From: Streptomyces hygroscopicus subsp. hygroscopicus
GTDB taxonomy: Bacteria; Actinomycetota; Actinomycetes; Streptomycetales; Streptomycetaceae
DNA length: 64,000 nucleotides
NCBI RefSeq assembly: GCF_001553455.1
Contig: NZ_BBOX01000048.1
Span: 1 to 64,000, forward strand
Direction of reading: 5' to 3'
Below the pieces are notes generated by a model that saw only the letters and a list, made by a program, of their open reading frames with translations, was not told the DNA's origin and ran no database searches. How positions within the stretch are numbered: position 1 is the first letter of the stretch; each line of letters begins with the position of its first letter. Below are positions 34,544 to 44,293 of this stretch, piece by piece. Position numbers and translations under genes: made by a program.

Positions 34544-35491
34544 GTGCAGCCAGCGCAGCGAAGGGCCTACGGACGGCGGGCCACCCCGGCCGTCGCCGCG
34601 CTCATCACCGTGCTCGCCGCCGCGGGACTCGGCGGATGCACCGGCTCCGACGCGAAGCCCGGCACGGACGACGGCGCCTCCGGCGACTCCGGGACGGCCG
34701 TGTCGGCCGAGCCCGGCCGGTACCGCACCCTGCCCGAGGCGTGCGGCGCGGTCGGCCGCAAAACCCTCCAGACCCTGCTGCCCGGCGCCGAGCAGGACGA
34801 CAGGGTGTACGACGGCCAGGCCGCCGTGACCTACGACATAGACCGGCGGGACGGTTGCCGCTGGAAGCTGGAGACCGCGAGCGGCACGCGCTATCTGACG
34901 ATCGACTTCCAGCGCGTGGTCTCGTACGACCCCTCGGTCAGCGACGACGACCGGGCCCAGGCGGCCTACGAGAAGAAGGCCGCCGCCGCCCACATCCCGG
35001 CCGCCACGGGCTCCCCCTCGGCCTCCTCCAGCGCACGGACCAAAGGCGGCGCGTCCGGCGGCAGCGGCTCCTCCTCCCCCTCCGGCTCGGGTTCCGCCGC
35101 GGCGGGTGAGACCGGCAAGGGCGACAAGGGCAGCAAGGACAACAAGAGCGGCAAGAACGACACAGGGGACAAAGGCGACAAGAAGTCCGGAACCCCGTCA
35201 ACGGATGCCGGTGCGAGCGGTGGAAGTGACCAAACCGACACCGCCCCGCAGGACACCGCCCCGCGACGGCTGGACGATCTCGGCGACGACGCCTTTCTCG
35301 ACGACCAACTGATCACCAAGGACTCGGGGATCCACCGTGACATCACCCTCGTGTTCCGGTCCTCGAATGTGATTGCCACCATTGAGTACGACCAGTGGAC
35401 GACCGACACGAAGCGCATTCCCAGCAGCCAGGAACTCCAGGAAAACGCCCAGGACTTGGCCGATGAGCTGACCGGTCGCCTCAACGAATAG
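34544..35491 (+). CDS. Secreted lipoprotein, DUF3558-like, with a Gly/Ser/Lys linker
   Basis: A 315-residue lipoprotein. The signal ends ITVLAAAGLGGCTGS (lipobox LGGC). A DUF3558-like fold seems split into two parts: PEACGAVGRKTLQTLLPG with DGCRWKLETASGTRYL, and a C-terminal strand pair TLVFRSSNVIATIEYDQW. A low-complexity linker of about 75 residues (GKGDKGSKDNKSGKND and similar) joins them. Start GTG 34544 has AAGGGA upstream. The gene after it encodes a related shorter lipoprotein, so the pair looks like a duplication. Function unknown. Confidence 0.8.
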   Translation: MQPAQRRAYGRRATPAVAALITVLAAAGLGGCTGSDAKPGTDDGASGDSGTAVSAEPGRYRTLPEACGAVGRKTLQTLLPGAEQDDRVYDGQAAVTYDIDRRDGCRWKLETASGTRYLTIDFQRVVSYDPSVSDDDRAQAAYEKKAAAAHIPAATGSPSASSSARTKGGASGGSGSSSPSGSGSAAAGETGKGDKGSKDNKSGKNDTGDKGDKKSGTPSTDAGASGGSDQTDTAPQDTAPRRLDDLGDDAFLDDQLITKDSGIHRDITLVFRSSNVIATIEYDQWTTDTKRIPSSQELQENAQDLADELTGRLNE

Positions 35492-35637
35492 CGGGTCCTC
35501 GCCGCGCCCCGCGAGCCCTTGCTCCATAACCCGCGGAGACCTCGGAAATTGGGACGCCCGCGCGTCGGCCGCGTACCGTGCCGACTAATGACGCGGGCGG
35601 CACGTCCGCCCATCGACAGAGAATGAGCGAAGGACCC

Positions 35638-36342
35638 ATGCACCGTTCAGCCCCGCGACTCGCCCGAATACTCGCCTGCGCGACCGTACCGGTGGTGCTC
35701 GTCGCCGGCTGCTCCTCCGGTTCGGACAACAAGGACAAGAAGGACGCGGAGGGGTCGGCGAGACCCACCTCGTCCAGTCCCTCACCCACCATCGCGGCCG
35801 CGAAGTTCGGCAAGCTCCCCGATGTGTGCTCCACGCTCTCCGGGAAGACGATCGACTCGCTCGTCCCCAAGGCGCAGTCCAAGAAGGGCAAGGCCCTTCC
35901 CTCGGCCGACACCAACTCGTCCGCCAGCTGCCTGTGGAGCGGCCTCGACGGGTTCAAGTACCGCTCGCTGACCGTCTCCCTCAAGCTGTTCCACTCCGAC
36001 CCGCAGCTCGGCTCCGGCGACCGGCGCGCCGGGGAGTACGCCGCCCAGCAGGCGAGCAAGGCCGCCACCGCCGGCAAGGTGACCGACCCCAAGACCGAGA
36101 AGGTCACGGGCATCGGTGACGAGGCGACCACGGTCAGCACCAAGGAGAAGAAGGACGGCGACGACTTCCGCGACCAGACGGTCGTGGCCCGCACCGCCAA
36201 CGTCGTCATCACCCTCGAATACGACGGCGCCGGCTATGAGACCGCCAAGACCCCGGACGCCGCCGCGCTGCTCAAGGACGCCAAGTCCGCCGCCAAGGAG
36301 GTCGTCGGCTCCGTCGAGAAGGGCGCCAAGAGCGGCGCCTGA
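35638..36342 (+). CDS. Secreted lipoprotein, DUF3558 family
   Basis: A 234-residue lipoprotein with signal ATVPVVLVAGCSSGS (lipobox VAGC). The mature part has the DUF3558 pattern: LPDVCSTLSGKTIDSLVP, then SCLWSGLDGFKYRSL with the second Cys, and RTANVVITLEYDGAGY at the end. The two mature cysteines probably form a disulphide. It parallels the previous lipoprotein (CxxL...TLxxLxP, C(R/L)W, NV(I)xTxEYD), indicating tandem duplication. ATG at 35638 has GAAGGA upstream. Confidence 0.85.
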   Translation: MHRSAPRLARILACATVPVVLVAGCSSGSDNKDKKDAEGSARPTSSSPSPTIAAAKFGKLPDVCSTLSGKTIDSLVPKAQSKKGKALPSADTNSSASCLWSGLDGFKYRSLTVSLKLFHSDPQLGSGDRRAGEYAAQQASKAATAGKVTDPKTEKVTGIGDEATTVSTKEKKDGDDFRDQTVVARTANVVITLEYDGAGYETAKTPDAAALLKDAKSAAKEVVGSVEKGAKSGA

Positions 36343-36429
36343 CCGCCCGACCGCCCCCTTCCCGCCCACGGCCCCCGATGTGTGTGCGACGCTGAGGCGG
36401 CTGTCGCCGAGGACGGGGAGGGGTCGCGG

Positions 36430-37920
36430 GTGGCCGCGATGCAACTGACACGGATGCACCGAATACTGGCCGGGGTGGTCGTCACCGGAGCGGTGGTGAT
36501 CGCCGGGATCGGCTTCGCCGGTTCCTACGCCGCGGTGCGCGATCTCGCCATCGACAAGGGGTTCGGCCGGTTCGCCAATGTCTTTCCGATCGGCATCGAC
36601 GCCGGGATCGTGGTCCTGCTCGCGCTGGACCTGCTGCTCACCTGGATCCGCATCCCCTTCCCGCTGCTGCGCCAGACCGCCTGGCTGCTGACCGCGGCCA
36701 CCATCGCCTTCAACGGCGCGGCCGCCTGGCCGGACCCGGTCGGCGTCGGGATGCACGCCGTGATCCCGATCCTCTTCGTCGTCTCCGTCGAGGCCGCCCG
36801 GCACGCCGTCGGCCGGATCGCCGACATCACCGCCGACCGGCACATGGAGTCGGTCCGCATCGCCCGCTGGCTGCTCGCGCCGGTGCCCACCTTCCGGCTG
36901 TGGCGCCGGATGAAGCTGTGGGAGCTGCGCAGTTACGAAGAGGTCATCAGGCTGGAGCAGGACCGGCTGGTCTACCAGGCCCGGCTGCGGGCCCGCTACG
37001 GGCGGTCCTGGCGCCGCAAGGCGCCCGTGGAATCCCTGATGCCGCTGCGGCTGGCGCGGTACGGGGTGCCGCTGGCGGACACCGCCCCGGCCGGGCTCGC
37101 GGCGGCCGGTCTGGAGCCGTCCGCGGTGTCGCCGGCCGCGCTCCCCTCGGGCCGGAAGGACACCGCGGACGAGACCGGGCAGAAGGGCGCTTCCGCGGGG
37201 GCGCCGGCGGGCGCGTACGGCACGCCCGGGGCTCTGGCCGGTGTGGGCGGGACCGGCCCCGCCGCCGGGCCGCAGCAGCCCCAGGCGCAGGAGCTGCCGC
37301 TGTCACTGCCGCTGCCGGTGTACCAGCAGCCGGCCGGGCAGGCCCATGACGGCCGGACCGCCGTGCCCGTCGACCCGGCCGCCGGCCACCCCGCGCCGGA
37401 CGCGGAGCAGGCGCCGCCGGCCCCGCGTCCGGACGAGCGGGCCCCGGACCAGGCGGTGCGGCCCGAGCAGCTCCAGCAACCCCAGCCCGAACAACCCCAG
37501 CAGCCCCAGCAGCCCGGGCCCCAGCCTCAGCAACTCCAGCAGCCCGAGCCCCAGCAGCCCCAGCTGACCGTGCCAGTCGGGCCCGGCGGCCGGGTGCGGC
37601 CGCTCGGCGGTGAGCGCGTGGGGAGCCAGCAGGGCGTGTACGTCCCCGAGCAGCGCGAGCCGGAGCGGTACGCGTACCAGGAGCGGCCGGAGCAGCCGCT
37701 GAACCAGCTGCCGGACGACGTCCCGCGGGAGGAGGTCTACTACGCCACCTTCCGGCAGTTCCTCGCCGACCACAGCCGGTTCCCCTCGGCGTACCAGTTC
37801 GGGCAGCGGCTGCGCGAGGCGTACGGCGTGAGTGACCTCAGCAACAGCGAGCTGGCCGCGTACGTCGACGACTTCAAGGAGCGCGTCCGCCTGGAGCGGG
37901 AGGCGGAGACCATCCCGTAA
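36430..37920 (+). CDS. DUF2637 (SpdB-like) membrane protein
   Basis: A 496-residue protein. The N-terminal DUF2637 domain has four membrane helices (ILAGVVVTGAVVIAGIGFAG, FPIGIDAGIVVLLALDLLLTW and two more). A short basic region RLWRRMKLWELRSYEE follows. A long Pro/Gln-rich linker (repeats of QPQQ) leads to a C-terminal helical domain FRQFLADHSRFPSAYQFGQR. DUF2637 is shared with plasmid spread proteins of Streptomyces; this copy is chromosomal and alone. GTG at 36430 is favoured by GGGGAGGGG six bases upstream. Confidence 0.85.
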   Translation: MAAMQLTRMHRILAGVVVTGAVVIAGIGFAGSYAAVRDLAIDKGFGRFANVFPIGIDAGIVVLLALDLLLTWIRIPFPLLRQTAWLLTAATIAFNGAAAWPDPVGVGMHAVIPILFVVSVEAARHAVGRIADITADRHMESVRIARWLLAPVPTFRLWRRMKLWELRSYEEVIRLEQDRLVYQARLRARYGRSWRRKAPVESLMPLRLARYGVPLADTAPAGLAAAGLEPSAVSPAALPSGRKDTADETGQKGASAGAPAGAYGTPGALAGVGGTGPAAGPQQPQAQELPLSLPLPVYQQPAGQAHDGRTAVPVDPAAGHPAPDAEQAPPAPRPDERAPDQAVRPEQLQQPQPEQPQQPQQPGPQPQQLQQPEPQQPQLTVPVGPGGRVRPLGGERVGSQQGVYVPEQREPERYAYQERPEQPLNQLPDDVPREEVYYATFRQFLADHSRFPSAYQFGQRLREAYGVSDLSNSELAAYVDDFKERVRLEREAETIP

Positions 37921-37960
37921 GGAGCGGCGGACAGATTCCGCCCGGCGACCGGGGGCGGGA

Positions 37961-37995
37961 CGCCGGGCGGCGGCCGGGAGGCCACCCGCCCGGCG
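37961..37995. terminator. Hairpin between the DUF2637 gene and lysS
   Basis: CGCCGGGCGG (37961-37970) pairs with CCGCCCGGCG (37986-37995) between convergent genes. Confidence 0.6.
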
Positions 37996-38010
37996 CCCGG
38001 GAGCCCGGGG

Positions 38011-39735
38011 TCAGGCCGCGAGCAGCTTGCGCACCCGGTCCGCCCCCACCGCCAGCAGCAGCGTGGGCAGCCGCGGACCGGTGTCCCGCCCGACCAGCAG
38101 GGTGTAGAGCAGCGCGAAGAACGACCGCTGGGCGACCTTCAGCTCCGGCGTCGGCTTGGCGTCCGGCGACAGCCCCGCCTGGATCTTGGGCACCCCGTAG
38201 ACCAGCGTGGTGAGTCCGTCCAGCGACCAGTGGTCGTCCAGGCCGTCGAGCAGCAGCCGCAGCGACTCCCGCTCGGTCTCGCTCAGCGCGGCCAGCCGCT
38301 CGGTGTCCGGCTCGTCCCGGACCCGGGTGCGCTGGTCGGCCGGGACCTGGGTGGTGATCCAGCGCTCGGCCTTGTCGAGCCGGGGCCGGGTCTCCTCCAG
38401 GGACTTCACCGGGTTGTCCGGGTCGAGTTCGCTGAGGATGCGCAGCGTCTGCTCGTCATGGCCGGTGGTGATGTCCACCACCGAGGCCAGCATGCGGTAC
38501 GGCAGCGGGCGCGGGGTGCGCGGCAGCTCGCCGGCGGCGGTGCGGGTCGCGCGGCTGTAGGCAGCCGCGTCCCCGGGCTGGGCCGTGGACTCGGTGATCT
38601 TCCGCTCCAGCGCGTCCCACTCGTCGTAGGTCCGCTGGATCTCCTGGTCGAAGGCGATCTTGAAGGACTGGTTGGGCCGGCGGCGGGCGTACAGCCAGCG
38701 CAGCAGCGGCGCCTCCATGATCTCCAGGGCGTCGGCCGGAGTGGGCACACCGCCCTTGGAGGACGACATCTTGGCCATGCCGCTGATGCCCACGAAGGCG
38801 TACATCGGGCCGATGGGCTGCTCCCCGCCGAAGACCTCACGGACGATCTGGCCGCCGACCACGAAGGACGAGCCCGGCGAGGAGTGGTCGACGCCCGAGG
38901 GCTCGAAGACGACGCCCTCGTACGCCCAGCGCATCGGCCAGTCGACCTTCCAGACCAGCTTGCCGCGGTTGTGCTCGCTGAGCAGGACGGTCTCGCCGTG
39001 GCCGCACACGCATGCGTAGGTCAGCGCGGTGGTCTCGTCGTCGTACGCGGTCACCGTGGTGAGATCGCGCTCGCAGACCGAGCAGTAGGGCTTGTACGGG
39101 TAGTAGCCCGCGGCGCCCGCGCTGCCGTCGTCCTCGGCGGCCGCGCCCGAGCCCTCGGCGGCGGCCAGCTCGGCCTCGTCGACCGGCTTCTGCTGCTGCT
39201 TGGCGGGCTTCTTCGCGCCCGGCTTGTCCTTGGTGCGGTACCGGTCCAGGACGGCGTCGATCTCCCGGCGGTGGCGCATCGCGTGCAGGATCTGCTCGCG
39301 GTACGCGCCCGAGGTGTACTTCTCCGTCTGGCTGATGCCGTGGAACTCGATGCCCAGCTGGCGCAGCGCCTCGATCATCGGCGCCTTGAAGTGCTCCGCC
39401 CAGTTCGCGTGACCGGAGCCGGGCGGGGCGGGGACCGAGGTCAGCGGCTTGCCGATGTGCTCGGACCAGGACGGGTCGATCCCGGCCGGGACCTTGCGAT
39501 ACCGGTCGTAGTCGTCCCAGGACAGGATGTGGACGCATGGGTATCCGCGGCGCCGGATCTCGTCGGCGACCAGGTGCGGGGTCATGACCTCGCGCAGATT
39601 GCCGAGGTGGATCGGGCCGGACGGGCTGAGGCCCGAGGCGCAGACGATCGGTTTGCCGGGGGCGCGACGCTCCGCCTCGGCAATGACCTCGTCGGCGAAT
39701 CGGGAGACCCAGTCGGTCTCGGTGCTCTGAGCCAC
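38011..39735 (-). CDS. lysS: Lysyl-tRNA synthetase, class I
   Basis: A 574-residue class I LysRS, the archaeal-type enzyme unrelated to class II LysS. The HIGH-equivalent is [12 protein letters not shown], and the KMSKS-equivalent AKMSSSKGG. Zinc-type cysteines are in CSVCERDL and [12 protein letters not shown] at 39735 is preferred because AAGGAAGG lies upstream; ATG at 39762 is an alternative. It is divergent from argS, the same arrangement I recall from S. coelicolor, so a shared intergenic region of about 170 bases controls two aminoacyl-tRNA synthetases. Confidence 0.93.
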   Translation of the reverse strand: MAQSTETDWVSRFADEVIAEAERRAPGKPIVCASGLSPSGPIHLGNLREVMTPHLVADEIRRRGYPCVHILSWDDYDRYRKVPAGIDPSWSEHIGKPLTSVPAPPGSGHANWAEHFKAPMIEALRQLGIEFHGISQTEKYTSGAYREQILHAMRHRREIDAVLDRYRTKDKPGAKKPAKQQQKPVDEAELAAAEGSGAAAEDDGSAGAAGYYPYKPYCSVCERDLTTVTAYDDETTALTYACVCGHGETVLLSEHNRGKLVWKVDWPMRWAYEGVVFEPSGVDHSSPGSSFVVGGQIVREVFGGEQPIGPMYAFVGISGMAKMSSSKGGVPTPADALEIMEAPLLRWLYARRRPNQSFKIAFDQEIQRTYDEWDALERKITESTAQPGDAAAYSRATRTAAGELPRTPRPLPYRMLASVVDITTGHDEQTLRILSELDPDNPVKSLEETRPRLDKAERWITTQVPADQRTRVRDEPDTERLAALSETERESLRLLLDGLDDHWSLDGLTTLVYGVPKIQAGLSPDAKPTPELKVAQRSFFALLYTLLVGRDTGPRLPTLLLAVGADRVRKLLAA

Positions 39736-39906
39736 GGTCGGCACTTCCTTCCTTGCGGTCATGGCACGCCCATTGTCCCAGACGGAAGGGGCCCCTCCGG
39801 AGTTACCCACAGGCCCCCCGGTTGTCCACAGGCCGGGAAAAGCGTTGGACCCGCCGTGAAATACTGGGTTTGCCCATACCACCACTATCGGAATGGCACC
39901 TCATCC

Positions 39907-41694
39907 ATGGCTTCGGTCCCTTCCCTCGCCGCTACGGTCCACCAGCGCGTCGCCGACGCCCTCTCGGCCGCCCTGCCGGAGGCGGGCTCCGCCGACCCGC
40001 TGCTGCGACGAAGCGACCGGGCCGACTTCCAGGCCAACGGGATGCTGGCGCTGGCCAAGAAGCTCAAGGGAAACCCCCGGGAGCTGGCCTCCAAGGTCGT
40101 GGCGCACCTTCCGGTCGCCGCCACCTCGGCCGACCCCGACCCGGTGATCGCGGACATCGAGGTCTCCGGCCCCGGCTTCCTCAACATCTCGATCGCCGAC
40201 TCCGCGATCACCGCGACCCTCGCCGCCCGCGCCGCCGACGAGCGCCTCGGCGTGCCGTACGCGGAGGCGCCCGGCACCACGGTGATCGACTACGCCCAGC
40301 CGAACGTGGCCAAGGAGATGCACGTCGGCCATCTGCGCTCGGCGGTGATCGGCGACGCGGTGGTGCGGATCCTGGAGTTCGCGGGCGAGAAGGTGATCCG
40401 GCGCCACCACATCGGCGACTGGGGCACCCAGTTCGGCATGCTCATCCAGTACCTGATCGAGCACCCGCACGAGCTGGACCACAAGGACGCCGCCTCCGGC
40501 CAGGAGGCCATGTCCAATCTGAACCGGCTCTACAAGGCGGCGCGGGCGCTCTTCGACTCCGACCCGGAGTTCAAGGAGCGGTCCCGGCGGCGGGTGGTGG
40601 ACCTTCAGGCGGGCGACGAGGAGACCATCGCCCTGTGGCGGAAGTTCGTGGACGAGTCGAAGATCTACTTCTACTCGGTCTTCGACAAGCTCGACATCGA
40701 GATCCGCGACCCCGATGTGGTCGGCGAGTCGGGTTACAACGACATGCTGGCCGAGACCTGCCGGCTGCTGGAGGAGTCCGGCGTCGCCGTGCGCTCCGAG
40801 GGTGCCCTGTGCGTCTTCTTCGACGACATCAAGGGCCCCGAGGGCAATCCGGTGCCGCTGATCGTCCAGAAGTCCGACGGCGGCTTCGGCTACGCGGCCA
40901 CCGACCTGTCCGCGATCCGCGACCGGGTGCGGAACCTGAAGGCCGACACCCTGCTGTACGTGGTGGACGCCCGTCAGTCGCTGCACTTCAAGATGGTCTT
41001 CGAGACGGCCCGCCGGATCGGCTGGCTGGGTGACCGGGTGCACGCCGTCCAGCTCGCCTTCGGCACGGTCCTGGGCAAGGACGGCAAGCCGTTCAAGACC
41101 CGCGAGGGCGAGACCGTCCGGCTGGAGGACCTGCTGGACGAGGCGACCGAGCGGGCGGCGGCCGTGGTCCGCGAGAAGAGCGAGAAGCTCGGCCTCACCG
41201 AGGAGGAGATCCTCGAGCGCGGTGCCCAGGTCGGCATCGGCGCGGTGAAGTACGCCGACCTGTCCACCTCCGCGTCGCGTGACTACAAGTTCGACCTCGA
41301 CCAGATGGTCTCGCTCAACGGCGACACCTCGGTCTATCTGCAGTACGCGTACGCCCGGATCCAGTCGATCCTGCGCCGCGCCGAGGAGGGTCAGCGGCCG
41401 CTGGCCCACCCCGAGCTGCCGCTGGCCCCGGCCGAGCGGGCGCTGGGCCTGCACCTCGACCAGTTCGGGGAGACGCTGCGCGATGTGGCCGCGGGGTTCG
41501 AGCCGCACAAGCTGGCCGGGTATCTGTACCAGCTGGCCTCGCTCTACACGACCTTCTACGACCAGTGCCCGGTCCTGAAGGCGGAGGGCGGCCCGGCCCA
41601 GGTGGAGAACCGCCTCTTCCTGTGCGACATCACGGCGCGGACGCTGCGGCAGGGCATGACCCTGCTGGGCATCCGCACCCCCGAGCGCCTCTGA
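39907..41694 (+). CDS. argS: Arginyl-tRNA synthetase
   Basis: A 595-residue class I ArgRS. It has the N-terminal additional domain, the HIGH motif in [14 protein letters not shown], the KMSK-loop equivalent [16 protein letters not shown] (degenerate, as is usual for ArgRS), and a C-terminal DALR anticodon domain ([16 protein letters not shown]). ATG at 39907 is set by the start of homology; no strong ribosome site is visible. A much longer open frame upstream runs antisense to lysS and is not coding. It ends at a 24-bp palindromic terminator. Confidence 0.95.
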   Translation: MASVPSLAATVHQRVADALSAALPEAGSADPLLRRSDRADFQANGMLALAKKLKGNPRELASKVVAHLPVAATSADPDPVIADIEVSGPGFLNISIADSAITATLAARAADERLGVPYAEAPGTTVIDYAQPNVAKEMHVGHLRSAVIGDAVVRILEFAGEKVIRRHHIGDWGTQFGMLIQYLIEHPHELDHKDAASGQEAMSNLNRLYKAARALFDSDPEFKERSRRRVVDLQAGDEETIALWRKFVDESKIYFYSVFDKLDIEIRDPDVVGESGYNDMLAETCRLLEESGVAVRSEGALCVFFDDIKGPEGNPVPLIVQKSDGGFGYAATDLSAIRDRVRNLKADTLLYVVDARQSLHFKMVFETARRIGWLGDRVHAVQLAFGTVLGKDGKPFKTREGETVRLEDLLDEATERAAAVVREKSEKLGLTEEEILERGAQVGIGAVKYADLSTSASRDYKFDLDQMVSLNGDTSVYLQYAYARIQSILRRAEEGQRPLAHPELPLAPAERALGLHLDQFGETLRDVAAGFEPHKLAGYLYQLASLYTTFYDQCPVLKAEGGPAQVENRLFLCDITARTLRQGMTLLGIRTPERL

Positions 41695-41702
41695 CGCGAC
41701 CG

Positions 41703-41752
41703 AACGCGGAAGCGCCCCGCCCCCGGTGCCGGGGGCGGGGCGCTTCCGCGTT
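41703..41752. terminator. 50-bp near-perfect palindrome after argS
   Basis: Arms of 24 bases (41703-41726 and 41729-41752) are perfectly complementary with only TG between. The architecture is the same as at 17544-17593 but the sequence is unrelated. It lies between convergent argS and the peptidase gene. Confidence 0.85.
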
Positions 41753-41784
41753 CCCCCCGGAGTCCACCGGGCAGCGCCGGACCG

Positions 41785-41890
41785 CACGGCTCAGGGCAGC
41801 TCCGGGCCACAGCGCTCAGGGCGGCGCCGGGCCGCGGCGCTCAGAGGCGGGGCAGCATCTCAGGGGCAGCGCCTCAGGGGCAGCGCAGAT
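41785..41890 (-). repeat. Tandem repeats carrying copies of the peptidase stop codon
   Basis: Reading on the minus strand, the end of the peptidase gene (CGCTGCCCCTGA) is repeated with variation downstream. TGA copies begin at plus-strand TCA positions 41874 (real stop), 41860, 41841, 41816 and 41791, spaced 14, 19, 25 and 25. Confidence 0.8.
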
Positions 41891-43376
41891 CGCGCTTCGG
41901 CAGTTCGCCGGTCAGCAGGAAGTCCGTCACCCGCCGGTCCGCGCAGTCGCTGCCGTGGTTCACCCGGTAGGCCGCGCCGTGCCCCATCGCGTCCACGCTG
42001 ACCATCCGGGCCCGGTCTCGATAGGCGCGCCGCAGCTCGAGCGCCCCGCGGTACGGGGTGGCCACATCGCGCGTGTTCTGCACCAGCAGGACGTTCGACG
42101 GGCCCTGACCGGTGATCCGCACCGGCTTGTCCCGCGGCTTGTCGTGCCAGAACGCACAGGTGGTGACGTTCACCGGCATCCCAGCGGTCAGCGGGTGGCT
42201 CGTACGGCTGGCGGCGACGTCCCGCGCGTAGGCGGTCAGGGAGGTGGGCCACTCCACGTCGTTGCAGATGGTCGCGAGGGACACGGCCGCGATGTCCTGG
42301 GTGGGGTCGGCCGGTGCCGCGTCGGGCACCTTGCCGGCGTCCGCGTCGACGATCAGCTTGGCCAGGTCCTCGAAGGTGTCCGGGGAGTACAGGGCGCTCA
42401 GCATGCTCTGGCGGAGCACATTGCCGTTCAGCTCGGGCGGGTTGGCGCCGGGCCACGGCAGCGGGTTCGCGTCCAGCCGGGCGGCGAGGGCCAGGACCCG
42501 GCGGCGCACCCCGTCGGGGGTCCCGGCGAGCCGGACGGGGCTGCCGGGGGCGGAGGCCCAGGCGGCGAAGTCGGGGAAGGTGTCCTCGACGCCGACGGCG
42601 TAGTTGGCGAGCCAGCCGCGCTCCACCCGCTCCGGGTCCGGGTCGTCGTTGCTGTCCAGCACCCAGCGGTCGGTGTGCTCGGGGAACATCTGGGCGTAGA
42701 CGGAGCCCACGTACGTCCCGTAGGAGACGCCCCACGCGGACAGCTTCCGCTCGCCGAGCGCCCGGCGGATGCTGTCGATGTCCCGTGCCTCGTTGACGGT
42801 GCTGAGGGTGCGCAGCAGGTCACCGCCGTTGCGGGCGCAGGTGTCGGCGATGCGGCGGCCGGTGGTGACGTTCTCCGTGATGTCCCCGCCGGGGGCGGGC
42901 CAGGGCCGGGAGGCGAGCAGCGACAGATCGGCGGGGGCCAGATCGCATCCGGCGTGCGTGGACCGCCCCAGACCGCGCGGATCGAAGCTGACGATGTCGT
43001 ACGCGTCCCGCACCGACCGCGGCAGCCGCTTGCCGAGCGTGGTGGGCCGGTCCAGGCCCGGCGACCCCGGGCCGCCCGGGATCAGCAGCAGCGTGCCCCG
43101 GCGGGCCCGCGGCCGCTCGCTGGGGACGCGGGAGACCGCGAGGGAGATCCGCTCGCCGCCGGGATCGCGGTAGTCCAGCGGCACCTTCAGCGTGGCGCAT
43201 TCCTGACGGGGGTCGAGTCCGGTGCCCTCGCAGGCCCCCCAGCCGAGCGCGGTGGCGGTCGGGCCGGTCTGCCGCCGCGGGGTCGCGTCCGCGGCGGACA
43301 TGGTGCTGCCCAGGAGGGAGGCGGTGGCGGCGGTGGCGAGGGCCAGGACGGCGGTTCTGCCGGTCGTCAGTCTCAT
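41874..43376 (-). CDS. Secreted S33 peptidase (tripeptidyl aminopeptidase-like)
   Basis: A 500-residue secreted alpha/beta hydrolase of the SlpD/SlpE and TAP type. Signal peptide: MRLTTGRTAVLALATAATAS..., cleaved near ADA. The oxyanion region is LLIPGGPGSPGL, the nucleophile GVSYGTYVG, the aspartate lies in VQNTRDVATPY and the histidine in MGHGAAYR. Family members release N-terminal tripeptides from proteins outside the cell. The C-terminal TAP-like domain is present (TTCAFWH, CADRRVTDFLL). ATG at 43376 begins the signal; longer open frames are not coding. Confidence 0.92.
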   Translation of the reverse strand: MRLTTGRTAVLALATAATASLLGSTMSAADATPRRQTGPTATALGWGACEGTGLDPRQECATLKVPLDYRDPGGERISLAVSRVPSERPRARRGTLLLIPGGPGSPGLDRPTTLGKRLPRSVRDAYDIVSFDPRGLGRSTHAGCDLAPADLSLLASRPWPAPGGDITENVTTGRRIADTCARNGGDLLRTLSTVNEARDIDSIRRALGERKLSAWGVSYGTYVGSVYAQMFPEHTDRWVLDSNDDPDPERVERGWLANYAVGVEDTFPDFAAWASAPGSPVRLAGTPDGVRRRVLALAARLDANPLPWPGANPPELNGNVLRQSMLSALYSPDTFEDLAKLIVDADAGKVPDAAPADPTQDIAAVSLATICNDVEWPTSLTAYARDVAASRTSHPLTAGMPVNVTTCAFWHDKPRDKPVRITGQGPSNVLLVQNTRDVATPYRGALELRRAYRDRARMVSVDAMGHGAAYRVNHGSDCADRRVTDFLLTGELPKRDLRCP

Positions 43377-43595
43377 GGCCGCAAGCCTCGTGGAACCGGT
43401 CGTCCGTTCCCATCCGGGCAACCGGCCGCCCGGCCCGGGGGATAACCCCCCAGGGGGATCGTCAGGCGTACCGTCGCGCACGTAGCATTCAGGACAGATT
43501 TCCCGGACCGGGACAACCTCTCGCCGTCCCAGCCCGTCCAACTCCGTGCACCTTCGTACATCACCTTTCATCGACGGACCATTGGGGGCTTGACC

Positions 43596-44207
43596 ATGCG
43601 ACGGTGGCGGACCGCACTCGCGGCAATGGCGCTCGCGGGCGGCGCGTTGGCGGCGACGGCGGGAACGGCGGGGGCGGTGGTCCCGGCCGCGGCCGGAGCC
43701 CGGGCCGGGACCGCCGGGGCCGGGGCCACGGCCTGCGAGACCGGCTGGGGCAGCGGCGAGAAGACGGCCCGGCCGGCCGGCCACACACCGCTGACGAACG
43801 TCAGGACCGGCCGGCACGCGTGCTTCGACCGCATCGTGTTCGATGTGCGGGGCGCCACGGCGGCCGGTCCCATCGGGTACCGCGTGGGCTACGTGAACGC
43901 CCTGCACCAGGACGGTTCGGGCGAGGAGATCCCGGTCGGCGGCGGGGCGATCCTGGAGATCCGCGTGGCCGCGCCGAGCTATGACCCGGGGTCCGGTGCG
44001 GAGTCGTATCCGGGGCGGGCGCGCAAGCCGCTGCCGGGGGTGGACCTCACCGGCTACCAGACCTTCCGGGACACCCGCTTCGGCGCCAGCTTCGAGGGCG
44101 ATACGCAGGTCGGCCTCGGGGTGCGGGCACGGCTGCCGTTCCGGGTCCTCCAGACGGACGGGCATGTCGTGGTGGACGTGGCGCACTCCTGGACCGCGCT
44201 GCGCTGA
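43596..44207 (+). CDS. Secreted AMIN-like domain protein
   Basis: A 203-residue exported protein with a signal peptide (RRWRTALAAMALAGGALAAT, cleavage near GAVVPA). One AMIN-like beta domain follows: GRHACFDRIVFDVRG, GYRVGYVN and HVVVDVAH. A cysteine in ACETGW and one in HACFD may pair. AMIN-like domains bind cell-wall or surface components; the ligand here is unknown. ATG at 43596 is used, with a TTG six bases earlier as an alternative. Single gene, ending at a hairpin. Confidence 0.82.
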   Translation: MRRWRTALAAMALAGGALAATAGTAGAVVPAAAGARAGTAGAGATACETGWGSGEKTARPAGHTPLTNVRTGRHACFDRIVFDVRGATAAGPIGYRVGYVNALHQDGSGEEIPVGGGAILEIRVAAPSYDPGSGAESYPGRARKPLPGVDLTGYQTFRDTRFGASFEGDTQVGLGVRARLPFRVLQTDGHVVVDVAHSWTALR

Positions 44208-44225
44208 GCCGCCCAGAACCGCGAC

Positions 44226-44269
44226 GGGGCCTGTCCCGCGACCTGGACGGTCGGTGCGGGACAGGCCCC
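44226..44269. terminator. Hairpin between the AMIN-like and carboxypeptidase genes
   Basis: GGGGCCTGTCCCGC (44226-44239) is perfectly complementary to GCGGGACAGGCCCC (44256-44269), with a 16-base loop, between convergent genes. Confidence 0.85.
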
Positions 44270-44293
44270 ATGACATGCCGTGAGCCCGTAGGG

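Noticed and set aside
38230..39906. Extension of argS to a 1154-residue protein
   Set aside because: The upstream part is antisense to lysS and has no homology; argS homology starts at ATG 39907.
39736..39906. T-box or attenuator between lysS and argS
   Set aside because: No T-box sequence or specifier loop is visible in the 170-base gap.
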